From the NCBI GenBank assembly GCA_003132525.1, contig PKXZ01000098.1:1-38660 (forward strand): a stretch of DNA of 38,660 nt, in the 5' to 3' direction. The position numbers were made by a program, and so were the translations under genes. Source of the stretch: Candidatus Dormiibacterota bacterium. GTDB taxonomy: Bacteria; Chloroflexota; Dormibacteria; Aeolococcales; Aeolococcaceae. The notes under the pieces were generated by a model. That model worked only from the letters and a program-made list of their open reading frames with translations, had not been told where the DNA came from and searched no databases. Positions 22,867-31,008 of this stretch are shown piece after piece. Within the stretch, counting starts at the first letter, position 1. Each line of letters begins with the position of its first letter.

Positions 22867-23460
22867 GTGTTGACACAGGATCAGATCCAGGACGCGCGGC
22901 GGCGAGCGGCGCAGCAACTCGAGGAGGCGGGGTTCGTCCTCACCGACCTGGAGCGCGGCAGCATCGAAATAGCCGACTTCGGGCTCTCAGAACTCGAGCA
23001 GACGGGGTTGGAGGTGGTCGTGTACGTCAACACGCAGAGGGTCTGCGCCAAGGAGATCGTGATGTTCCCCGGCCAGACCTGCCCTGAGCATCGCCACCCG
23101 CCGTTCGACGGTACCCCCGGCAAAGAGGAGACGTTCCGCTGCCGCAGCGGCGTGGTGTACCTCTACCTCGAGGGCCCGCCGGTGGAGCAGCCGAGCTGCT
23201 GGCCAGCAAAGGCAGACCGGGGCGCGTACACAGTCTGGCACGAGGTCGTGCTTCGACCGGGCGAACAACAGCTCGTCCCGGCCAACACGCTGCACTGGTT
23301 CCAGGCCGGGCCCGACGGCGCCATAGTCTCGGAGTTTTCGACGCAGAGCCGGGACGATCTCGACGTCTTCACGGATCCTGATATCACTCGGACCACCGTG
23401 GTCACCTCGACCTGGGTGTCGGCGGAGGGCGAGGGTCCGGGTTCCGCTGCCCATCGGTAG
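22867..23460 (+). CDS. D-lyxose isomerase-like cupin protein
   Basis: This 197-residue single cupin matches D-lyxose ketol-isomerases. It has IADFGLSELEQTGLEVVVYVNT, CAKEIVMFPGQTCPEHRHPP with metal ligands His75 and His77, GKEETFRC supplying Glu87 or Glu88, and PANTLHWFQAGPDGAIVSEFST with the last His. The family interconverts D-lyxose with D-xylulose, and often D-mannose with D-fructose, using Mn2+. GTG 22867, 9 bases after AAGG, is chosen. It is the last gene of the operon, 11 bases after the kinase. It likely feeds a ketose to the kinase, though related aldoses are possible. Confidence 0.85.
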   Translation: MLTQDQIQDARRRAAQQLEEAGFVLTDLERGSIEIADFGLSELEQTGLEVVVYVNTQRVCAKEIVMFPGQTCPEHRHPPFDGTPGKEETFRCRSGVVYLYLEGPPVEQPSCWPAKADRGAYTVWHEVVLRPGEQQLVPANTLHWFQAGPDGAIVSEFSTQSRDDLDVFTDPDITRTTVVTSTWVSAEGEGPGSAAHR

Positions 23461-23624
23461 CGCCACGGCGCCACGACGTGATCATCCTGGCGCTGCTCGC
23501 TTCCGCGTCGCGTGGTCAGTCGATGACCAAGACCCGGATAGTTAGCCCACCCGGGGCGGATCGTTTGCTCGGCAGTGCGAACACCTCGTCCAGCGCATTG
23601 GTGTGCACGTCGACAATTCGGCGA

Positions 23625-24116
23625 CTACTGCTCTCCCGTGGGGACGGAAGCCAGCTGCCCTGCGATAATCGCCCGGTCCTCGTCGTCTGTTTCAGTCTGG
23701 AGCGCGTCGTCCGCAAGGCCGACGAAGCGGTCGCGCTCCGCGCGACTACCGGCCGCAGCGTGCGCTCGTGCCATCCCTTCCCGAGCCGAGGCCAACCGCC
23801 ACCCTCCCCAGCCCGCGCGCTCGACACCATCAAGCGCATTGGCCGCATATCGCAGCGCAAGCGATCCTTCTCCAAGGGCAGCGGCAACTCGCGCTATCTG
23901 CCCGTCGCCGACCCACCATTCCTCGGGACCACCGACCTGCTCCCAGTGATAACGCGAGGTGAACGCCGCGACGAGCATCTCGCGATCTTCCGCGGGGGAG
24001 CGTTCCGCATGCTCGAGAAGTTCCCAGGTGCGGTTGAAGGTGTCCGTTGCAACACGTCGATGCCACGCGGCATCGTCTGGTTCGACCGCGACGTGGTCGG
24101 GCGTGGTTGCTGGCAT
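23625..24116 (-). CDS. Actinobacterial hypothetical protein (helical, possible repeat-like)
   Basis: This 163-residue protein resembles a family of unnamed actinobacterial proteins. It has HRRVATDTFNRTWELLEHAERSPAEDREMLVAAFTSRYHWEQVGGPEEW, then helix pairs around GDGQIARVAAALGEGSLALRYAANAL and GWRLASAREGMARAHAAAGSRAERDRF. The paired helices look like tetratricopeptide-type units. Function unknown. ATG 24116 starts it; the opposite-strand frame across this region has poor protein character. It is not linked to the operon on its right-hand side or to the carbohydrate operon, which ends 165 bases away on the other strand. Confidence 0.7.
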   Translation of the reverse strand: MPATTPDHVAVEPDDAAWHRRVATDTFNRTWELLEHAERSPAEDREMLVAAFTSRYHWEQVGGPEEWWVGDGQIARVAAALGEGSLALRYAANALDGVERAGWGGWRLASAREGMARAHAAAGSRAERDRFVGLADDALQTETDDEDRAIIAGQLASVPTGEQ

Positions 24117-24649
24117 GTACGTGGCGATGATAACAAAGGGCAGTCACACCGCCATACATCAGCGTTCGGGAATAAGTCGTTCTGCCTGTACCATCACGTG
24201 CTACTTTTCGAGCGATTTTGGGGCCTGTCCGTGCACCTGCTTAGCCGCTCTATGGGCTCAGTCGATGCATGGCAAAAAAAGGCGGGTGCTTCGATGGCGA
24301 TATTGAAGCCCGCACAGCGAATTTAGGAGGTGCAAGAGCAACGAATAATGTGGCATTAGCTGGTCTTGGTCGAGCGAAGCCGCCGCACCTGTCGACTCGC
24401 GAAGGCACATCGGCCTGGTGAAGGGTTGAACCCCTTCCGTCGTGATCGCGTGAGAGCACGCTGGGGTGCGCTACGCTGAGCTCGCAGGCTCACCTTCGTT
24501 CTGCCGTCGATTTTCATGCGCCGGGATGACGTCAGGCTGCCTGCGCGGCCCGCTCATACGCACACTCACCGCCGGACGAAGGTGGCGGCGCCGTGCGACC
24601 AGCGATGAACCGAGGTAGAGTACGGGCAAGCAACTTTTGGGAACACACA
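24117..24649. other. 533-base stretch with no supported gene
   Basis: GC content drops locally around 24130-24360, with A-rich tracts such as the run of A at 24272. A short hairpin GAAGGG-TTGAAC-CCCTTC lies at 24420-24437. I find no convincing reading frame, tRNA or operator. The left part should hold the promoter of the minus-strand gene at 24116 and the right part that of the gene at 24650. Confidence 0.4.
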
Positions 24650-24958
24650 ATGTATGCGCAGCTCAGGATATACACCGTCAACAGCGGCAGAATGGACGAC
24701 TGGGTCGAGTGGTTCAACGATAAGCTTCGCCCGATCGCCAAACTCGCGGACCACACAATCCTGGGGCCTTGGGTCAATGAGGCCAAGACCGAATTCGTCT
24801 GGATTCGCACGTACGACAGCGCCACCGACGCCGAGGCGAAAGACGGGCTTTTCTACGGCTCGCGCGAGTGGAAGGCCGTCGGCCCAGAAGCTCGCGAGTT
24901 TCTCGCGAAGATCGAGGTAACGATCATGAGCACACCGCTACTTCCCCGAGACGAGTAG
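24650..24958 (+). CDS. NIPSNAP-like dimeric alpha-beta barrel protein
   Basis: The 102-residue product has the NIPSNAP/ferredoxin-like pattern: strand YAQLRIYTVNSGRMDDWVEWFND, helix KLRPIAKLADHTILGPW, strand EFVWIRTYDS, and a helix ending in REWKAVGPEAREFLAK. Such proteins dimerise into an alpha-beta barrel and include monooxygenase-like enzymes and proteins of unknown role. ATG 24650 is preceded by TTGGGA at a suitable distance. It stands alone on its strand. Confidence 0.72.
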   Translation: MYAQLRIYTVNSGRMDDWVEWFNDKLRPIAKLADHTILGPWVNEAKTEFVWIRTYDSATDAEAKDGLFYGSREWKAVGPEAREFLAKIEVTIMSTPLLPRDE

Positions 24959-25172
24959 GCGGGTTCGTTCTCGGTCTGGCGTTGGCCAGCGCACTATGAG
25001 CGCGTCCCACAATATCCGAGACGTTGCCGAGCCGGAGGGGCCTTCCGGCAGGGCGCCGTATCTAAAAGCTCAGGACGGCGAACGATATGTCGGTGTAGCC
25101 GTTGACGCTGATGGAGGCCGTCAGTTGAACGCCGCCCGATCCCGACGAAGCGCAGCGATTTGGTTAGCGGCC

Positions 25173-25667
25173 TTATGCCGGCGAAGTGCTTCGACGCCGG
25201 CTCGGATGCTTCGACAGCGACCTCTGTTCAAAGGGGTCGAGATCGATGCGCACTGTCAGCAGACTCGTGGCCAACGCCGCCGATGCGCGTAAGCAGAGTC
25301 GGCGCCAAAAGTCGTCGCGCCCGAGCGTCCGCACGCGCTCAAATGGGTCGTCATCATCCAGGATGCGGGCCGTTCCGCGTCGCCAGCCGGCACGGGGGCC
25401 GCTCCGTACGAACACCCTGACGCGACTGTTGGCCTCGATGTCCTGCCCATAGTCTGTGCTACGTCGGTACTGAGCCAAGAGCCAGAAGACTTGCCCTTCT
25501 AGTCCATCACATATTCGCGAACGCCGGGTGCGCCCGGTGCCCCGTCCAGTCGTCTCGAGGAGACTGTCGCCGGGCGGCCCGATCCCAAGGTTGAAGGCCA
25601 GCTTGACGAGCTGGTCGACGACCGCCTTCTCGAGCGGACGGCTGATACGCTCCTTGATGGCCAGCAT
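25173..25667 (-). CDS. DUF385 deazaflavin-dependent nitroreductase-like protein
   Basis: The product, about 164 residues long, matches the actinobacterial F420/flavin-binding DUF385 (DDN) family. It has GPPGDSLLETTGRGTGRTRRSRICDGLEGQVFWLLAQ, YGQDIEANSRVRVFVRSGPRAGWRRGTARILDDDDPFERVR, and LLTVRIDLDPFE near the C-terminus. The split-barrel fold binds F420, with the positive residues in TGRGTGRTRR near the cofactor phosphate. The start is uncertain: Met at 25667 fits the family, while a longer form from 25832 would add 55 unusual residues. It is divergent from the HAF-repeat gene. The presence of F420 proteins fits an actinobacterial origin. Confidence 0.72.
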   Translation of the reverse strand: MLAIKERISRPLEKAVVDQLVKLAFNLGIGPPGDSLLETTGRGTGRTRRSRICDGLEGQVFWLLAQYRRSTDYGQDIEANSRVRVFVRSGPRAGWRRGTARILDDDDPFERVRTLGRDDFWRRLCLRASAALATSLLTVRIDLDPFEQRSLSKHPSRRRSTSPA

Positions 25668-25909
25668 CAGGACACTGTAGCGCTCGCCCGGTTCGATGGC
25701 CGAAGCAATCCGCTCGATCACGGGTCCTTCGCATTTACTCGAGGGCCATTCGCGGCACCCTGGACTGGCTGTGCGAAGCTCTTCTGACGGGCTGTCGTCG
25801 GACGTGTTCACTGGAGTTGAACATGCGTGCACTCCGACTGATCGCCTGAGCAGGTGGACGCGGGCAACTCGGCCGTCGCGATGACGACCAGTCCGCGGTG
25901 GGTGTTCCC

Positions 25910-26881
25910 ATGTCTGGTCTCAGATCCCTCAGGGGCGGAAGGCGCCTCACAGCCGTCGCCTCGGTAGCCACAGCGAGCGCCGCAATCGCCCTCGCGGCGG
26001 CTCCGCCAGTGCTGGCGGCGTCTCGGCCGCTGCAATTCCTGACGGTCAACGTGGGCAAGTTCGGCAGCTACGTTAACGGTGTGAACAACGCCGGCGTCAT
26101 GACAGGAACGTATCAGGACGCCGGCGGCGGCAATCACGGCTACCTTATGTCCGGGAGCAGCGTCGTTAAGTTCGATTACCCGGGGACTTCCGGGGCCACG
26201 TTTATGTCCGGGATCAACGACTCGAACGAGGTCTCCGGCACGTACATTGATGACAACGGCGTCTGGCACGGCTTCGTTCGAAGGCCCGGAGGTGGCTTCA
26301 GCGCTGTCAACGATCCGAACGCAGGCACAGGCGATGGGCAGGGCACGATTGCCGAGGACATCAACGACAGGGGTGTCGTCGTCGGGCAGTACCTCGACCG
26401 CGAGAACATCAACCACGGCTTTGTCGACAAGGACGGTGTCTTCACAACGGTGGATTGGCCTCATGCAGGCGACGCGGCCAACCAGGGCACCATCCTGGCA
26501 AGCGAGACTGACGCCGGCGTGATTCTTGGCGAGTACATCGACAGCCGCAACATCAGTCATGGATTCGTGGACTCGGCGGGGATCTTCACCAGTATCAACG
26601 CTCCGGGAGCCGGCAGCGGTTCCGGCGAAGGCACCGCCGCAGCCGCCATTTCGAATGGCGGCACGGTCGTCGGCAGCATCACCGACGGCAGCGGGGTGGA
26701 ACACGGGTGGGTCTTGCGGGATTGGCAATTCACTCCCCTCAACGATCCACACACCGGCACGGCGAACGGTGACGGAACGTACGTCAAGAACATGAGCTCA
26801 AACGGACAGGTTGTCGTTGGTCTCTATATCGAGAGCCCAGACGCCATCTCCCATGGCTTCGTCGTGAACATCGGCAGCTGA
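25910..26881 (+). CDS. Secreted HAF-repeat protein
   Basis: The 323-residue precursor has an N-terminal signal peptide (SLRGGRRLTAVASVATASAAIALAAAPPVLA, cleavage probably after VLA near residue 37). The mature part is made of about six repeats of roughly 45 residues. Each carries an INDxGxVxGxYxDxxxxxHGFV pattern, as in GINDSNEVSGTYIDDNGVWHGFV and DINDRGVVVGQYLDRENINHGFV. This is the extracellular HAF repeat, predicted to be a beta-propeller-like fold. It has no catalytic motif. ATG 25910 is taken; GTG 25898 is possible. A surface-binding or structural role is inferred. Confidence 0.82.
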   Translation: MSGLRSLRGGRRLTAVASVATASAAIALAAAPPVLAASRPLQFLTVNVGKFGSYVNGVNNAGVMTGTYQDAGGGNHGYLMSGSSVVKFDYPGTSGATFMSGINDSNEVSGTYIDDNGVWHGFVRRPGGGFSAVNDPNAGTGDGQGTIAEDINDRGVVVGQYLDRENINHGFVDKDGVFTTVDWPHAGDAANQGTILASETDAGVILGEYIDSRNISHGFVDSAGIFTSINAPGAGSGSGEGTAAAAISNGGTVVGSITDGSGVEHGWVLRDWQFTPLNDPHTGTANGDGTYVKNMSSNGQVVVGLYIESPDAISHGFVVNIGS

Positions 26882-27041
26882 GACGGTCACGAGCGCCGTG
26901 CCCCTACCGGTGAGCCAGGATTCCCCCTGGCGGGGTACGGCGCCCGACCTGGCGTGGGTCGTAACCCATCACCGACCGGCGGCAAGGGCGGCCGCGGGTG
27001 AAGCCCTGCGGGACGTCCGGCGGCTCGCTATATTCCAATCC

Positions 27042-28874
27042 GTGACGAGCTCCAGGAAGGGCGGGGGATTGCCCGCTATGGTCGGGTTGAGCGCGATTCT
27101 GCTGGCTGCCTGCGGCAGCGGCCTGCCCTCGACGGTCATGAAGACGACCGCCACATTCGCGGAGTCGCCCGGCGCCCAACCGGACTACATCTTTCCGCTT
27201 GTGCGCTTCCAGAACTTCAACACCGAAACCTTGAGCCAGTTTCAGTACCTCATGTACCGGCCGCTCTACTTGTTTGGCGACAACGGCCAGGTGCGTTTGA
27301 ACACCACCCTCAGCCTCGCCGATACGCCCGTCTACTCGGCCGACGGCAAGTCGGTGACGATCACCCTCAAGGGCTGGAGGTGGTCGGACGGCACCCAGAT
27401 CACGGCGCGTGACGTTCAGTTCTGGCAAAACCTCGTCACCGCGAACAAGTACAACTGGGCGGCCTACACGGCGGGCGATTATCCCGACAACGTGACGAGG
27501 ACGACGATCAACCCGAACAACCCGCTCCAGATCACGTTCGATCTAAGCCAGGCGTACAGCACGTATTTCTTCACCTACAACGAGCTGAGCCAGATCACCC
27601 CACTACCGCAGCACGTCTGGGACAAGGAATCCCCGACCGGTGCGGTGGGTAACTACGACGAGAGCGCCGCGGGTGCGCAGGCGGTCTACAAATTCCTCGA
27701 TGATGAGTCGAGACGCATCTCGACCTACGACACCAATCCGCTGTGGCAGGTGGTCTCGGGTCCGTGGAAGCTGAAGTCGCTGGACACTACGGGCAACGTC
27801 TCGATGGTCCCGAACACCGAGTATGGCGGACCGATCAAACCGACCCTCACCCAGTTCAACGAGGTGCCGTTCACGGACGACTCCGCCGAGTTCGATCAGC
27901 TCAAGGCGGCCACCTCGGTCAACAACACCACGATCGACTACGGATACGTTCCCTACGGCAATGTCCCGCAACGAGCCTCGCTGAGCAGCATCTACAACTT
28001 CCAACCTTGGACCGGCTGGCAGATCACCTACGCGCCGGAGAACTTCAGCAACCCGACGAGCGGTCCGATCTTCAGCCAGCTCTACTTCAGACAGGCGATG
28101 CAGGATCTGGTCGACCAGAACACCTTCATCCGCGAGGCCTTCTTCGGCTACGGCTACCCGACCTACGGGCCGGTACCGATCAAGCCGACCTCGACCTTTG
28201 TTGATGGGTTCGAAAAGACCAATCCCTACCCGTACAGCCCGAGCGCGGCCATCTCTCTGCTCCAGGCCAACGGATGGACGGTCAACGCTGGCGGCGTGAG
28301 CACCTGCACCAGCCCGGGCACCGGAACCGGCCATTGCGGCGCGGGCATCCGGATGGGCGCGAGGGCATCCTTCAACCTCCAGTACGTGAGCGGCACACCT
28401 GCCATTGACCAGGAGATGGCGCAGTTCAAGACGGACTTTGCGCTGGCGGGTATTCAGATCGAACTGAGTTCGGCGCCGTTTAACACGATCATTGCAAGCA
28501 CGGTCCCGTGCGGGGGCACCTCATGCGGATGGGACGTGGCGTTCTGGGGCGCCGGCTGGTACTACGCCCCTGACTATGATCCGACCGGCGACGAGCTGTG
28601 GGCGTGTACTGGAACCGGCGCCAACGCGCGGTTCGCGGCCTCGGACGCCGGTGGCTACTGCGACCCGGAGGCGGAGAGCGACATCCTCGCGACGGAGACC
28701 AACAGTCACCTGTCGGCCATGTATACGTACGAGGACTACCTCGCGAAGCAACTGCCGGTCATCTGGCTTCCCGTCGCATACGGGCAGCTGTCCATGATCA
28801 ACAAGAACCTTCGGGGCACAGTCCCTCAGGACCCTTTGTTGCAGATCTACCCAGAGAACTGGCGTTGGTCCTGA
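27042..28874 (+). CDS. ABC transporter solute-binding lipoprotein, family 5 (oligopeptide/dipeptide type)
   Basis: The 610-residue precursor has a lipoprotein signal, MTSSRKGG then a hydrophobic core and the lipobox LAAC with lipidated Cys24. The mature part is a family 5 solute-binding protein: YLMYRPLYLFG, VTITLKGWRWSDGTQITARDVQFWQN, and FRQAMQDLVDQNTFIREAFFGYGYPTYGPVP. GTG 27042 is chosen because it gives a normal-length signal; 48 residues upstream are not signal-like. No permease or ATPase genes are near. The next gene, 63 bases on, is a membrane hybrid kinase, so this protein may deliver a ligand to that sensor instead of, or as well as, a transporter. Confidence 0.86.
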   Translation: MTSSRKGGGLPAMVGLSAILLAACGSGLPSTVMKTTATFAESPGAQPDYIFPLVRFQNFNTETLSQFQYLMYRPLYLFGDNGQVRLNTTLSLADTPVYSADGKSVTITLKGWRWSDGTQITARDVQFWQNLVTANKYNWAAYTAGDYPDNVTRTTINPNNPLQITFDLSQAYSTYFFTYNELSQITPLPQHVWDKESPTGAVGNYDESAAGAQAVYKFLDDESRRISTYDTNPLWQVVSGPWKLKSLDTTGNVSMVPNTEYGGPIKPTLTQFNEVPFTDDSAEFDQLKAATSVNNTTIDYGYVPYGNVPQRASLSSIYNFQPWTGWQITYAPENFSNPTSGPIFSQLYFRQAMQDLVDQNTFIREAFFGYGYPTYGPVPIKPTSTFVDGFEKTNPYPYSPSAAISLLQANGWTVNAGGVSTCTSPGTGTGHCGAGIRMGARASFNLQYVSGTPAIDQEMAQFKTDFALAGIQIELSSAPFNTIIASTVPCGGTSCGWDVAFWGAGWYYAPDYDPTGDELWACTGTGANARFAASDAGGYCDPEAESDILATETNSHLSAMYTYEDYLAKQLPVIWLPVAYGQLSMINKNLRGTVPQDPLLQIYPENWRWS

Positions 28875-28937
28875 GCAACAGCGACCGGTTGCCGGCTTCA
28901 GAACGGAGGCGGTCCAGGGAAGGACGGCGGCGGTGAC

Positions 28938-30995
28938 GTGATGAACGCGTTCGCCGACAACCCGCTCGTGCGCGGAATCGCGCGCATCGCCACCTCCGTG
29001 CAGCGCAAATTGCTCGTGGCCTTCGCGGTCATCGTCGTCCTGCTCGTCACCGTCGGCGTCCTGGGTCTTGGCGTTCTCAGTCAGTCGAACAGCCGTGCCG
29101 ACACCCTGAGTCAGCTCCCGCAACGCCTGGCTGCATACCAGCAGCTCAAGGTCGATAGCGTGCAGCTCGGCGGCGAGTTGCAGGACCGGACCGAACTCGT
29201 CGTTGGATGCTTCCTCAACGCAAACTGTGCAACATCGAGGGTGAGTGCTTCGCTCCCTGAGCTGGCCGAGGATGACGGGGAGATCGAATCAACGCTGGAG
29301 CTGATGGAGCTCGAGACCGACGTCGACGGGCTCGGGTTTAAGCCCCCATCCAATGAACTGAGTCTCCTCAGCAACATCAAATCCGAATACGGTGCCATTG
29401 CCGGTGGGATGGCGATCCTCGCCTATGGCGACTTGAACGGGACCTACGTCAACAACAGCGACGAGACAGCGCAAAACGATGTCCTGACCGGTCATGCCCT
29501 TACATTGGTCGGCGAGACACAAGCGCTGGCAAGCGAACTGCCCGCGGAGAACGAGGCGGCCTACCTCGGTTCCCAACATCTCTTCATCGCCGTTGCAGCC
29601 GCGAGCGCGGTGCTGGCAGCGCTCCTCGCCGTCGTCCTCTCCAGCGTGCTCCTCGGGCCGATCCGGAAGGTGAACACAAGGCTTGCGGCGATCGCTTCCG
29701 GCGACTTCTCGGGACACGTCGAGGTGCCGAACCGCGACGAGCTTGGCGAGCTGACAACGAACCTCAACCGAATGAACGACGAGCTGGGGCGCCTGTACCA
29801 GGAGCTCGAGGAGGCGAGCCGGCACAAGTCGGAGTTCCTCGCTTACATGTCTCACGAGTTGCGTACGCCACTCAATGCCGTCATCGGTTTTTCTGACGTT
29901 CTGCACGAGCAACTGGCTGGCGATCTCAACGAGAAGCAAACGCAGTATGTGACCGCAATCCAGACGTCGGGAAGGCATCTTCTAACGCTCATCAACGACG
30001 TCCTTGATCTGTCCAAGATCGAGGCGGGGCGGATGGAACTGAAGCTCAGCACCTTCACTTTGAACGACGTGCTGGAGGGTTCGATTGCACTGATGCGCGA
30101 GCGAGCCACAAGGCAGGGTATCGCGCTGAAGTTGGACGTGACCCCAAGTGTCGGCATCATCGAGGCCGACGAACGCCTCCTGAAGCAGGTGCTCTTCAAC
30201 CTACTCTCGAATGCGCTGAACTTCACTGATCGAGATGGGCATGTCGAGGTCGTGGCACGGCGCCACGGCGATGTGATTGTGATCAGCGTGCGTGACGATG
30301 GCGTCGGCATCACAACAGCGGATCAAACGCGGATCTTTGAGGACTTCGAGCAAGTTGGCCGATCCCGGATGCAGGAAGGGACTGGTCTGGGACTGGCTTT
30401 GTCGCGGCGTTTCGTCGAGCTGCACGGCGGCCAGCTCGATGTGGAGAGTGAACTCGGGCGGGGCAGCACCTTCATGTTCTGGCTGCCGAGGTCCCATCGG
30501 TCTGGCGGCTCGCATGGGGCCAGCAGACCGGTGGAGCGAGACGTCCATGAACGAGGTGGATACCACGGTGTCACCTTGCGCGGGACTCCCCGAGCGAGCG
30601 GCCAGTTGGTGCTCATTATCGAGGACAACGAGAAGAACCGTATGCTAGCCGGCGACCTTCTCCGGTACTACGGCTTCCGCACACTCGAGGCAGTTGACGC
30701 CGAGACCGGAATTGAGATCGCTTTGACGACGACTCCCGACATCATTCTTATGGACATCGGGCTCCCGCATATGGACGGCGTCACCGCGCTCGAACACCTG
30801 AGAGCCGATCCGGCCACGGCGGGGATCACCGTTGTCGCATTGACGGCGTCGGTGATGGCGATCGATCGCGAGCGATTCGCGCGCGCGGGTTTCACTGGTG
30901 TCATCCTAAAGCCCATCGACGTCAAGACCTTCCCCGCTCAAGTGCTCTCGTTCTGCCGTAACGCGGCGGCGATCCCGAGCACCCCCCAAGCGTAG
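28938..30995 (+). CDS. Membrane hybrid sensor histidine kinase
   Basis: The 685-residue product has TM1 (about residues 25-48), an extracytoplasmic sensor (about 49-212) with two Cys (GCFLNANC), TM2 (213-237), HAMP (to about 290), a HisKA domain with the phospho-accepting His306 in SHELRTPLNAVIGFSD, an ATPase domain (410-520) with NLLSNALNFT, DDGVGI and GTGLGLAL, and a C-terminal receiver (about 556-675). The receiver has the phospho-acceptor Asp606 in LMDIGLPHMDG and a Lys in LKPI. GTG 28938 or ATG 28941 starts it. It follows the solute-binding lipoprotein gene and converges on a response regulator gene. Confidence 0.9.
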   Translation: MMNAFADNPLVRGIARIATSVQRKLLVAFAVIVVLLVTVGVLGLGVLSQSNSRADTLSQLPQRLAAYQQLKVDSVQLGGELQDRTELVVGCFLNANCATSRVSASLPELAEDDGEIESTLELMELETDVDGLGFKPPSNELSLLSNIKSEYGAIAGGMAILAYGDLNGTYVNNSDETAQNDVLTGHALTLVGETQALASELPAENEAAYLGSQHLFIAVAAASAVLAALLAVVLSSVLLGPIRKVNTRLAAIASGDFSGHVEVPNRDELGELTTNLNRMNDELGRLYQELEEASRHKSEFLAYMSHELRTPLNAVIGFSDVLHEQLAGDLNEKQTQYVTAIQTSGRHLLTLINDVLDLSKIEAGRMELKLSTFTLNDVLEGSIALMRERATRQGIALKLDVTPSVGIIEADERLLKQVLFNLLSNALNFTDRDGHVEVVARRHGDVIVISVRDDGVGITTADQTRIFEDFEQVGRSRMQEGTGLGLALSRRFVELHGGQLDVESELGRGSTFMFWLPRSHRSGGSHGASRPVERDVHERGGYHGVTLRGTPRASGQLVLIIEDNEKNRMLAGDLLRYYGFRTLEAVDAETGIEIALTTTPDIILMDIGLPHMDGVTALEHLRADPATAGITVVALTASVMAIDRERFARAGFTGVILKPIDVKTFPAQVLSFCRNAAAIPSTPQA

Positions 30996-31008
30996 GGCGG
31001 TGAAGAGG

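Noticed and set aside
23478-24326. 282-codon plus-strand frame overlapping the minus-strand hypothetical gene
   Set aside because: The minus-strand product (23625-24116) has a recognisable family pattern and balanced composition. The plus-strand translation is basic and low in structure.
24420-24437. Intrinsic terminator or tRNA arm
   Set aside because: Only a 6-bp stem with no T tract, no cloverleaf and no gene ending close by on either strand.
24996-25292. 98-codon plus-strand frame before the DUF385 gene
   Set aside because: It overlaps the 3' end of the DUF385 gene, lacks a ribosome binding site and ends in Arg/Cys-rich sequence.
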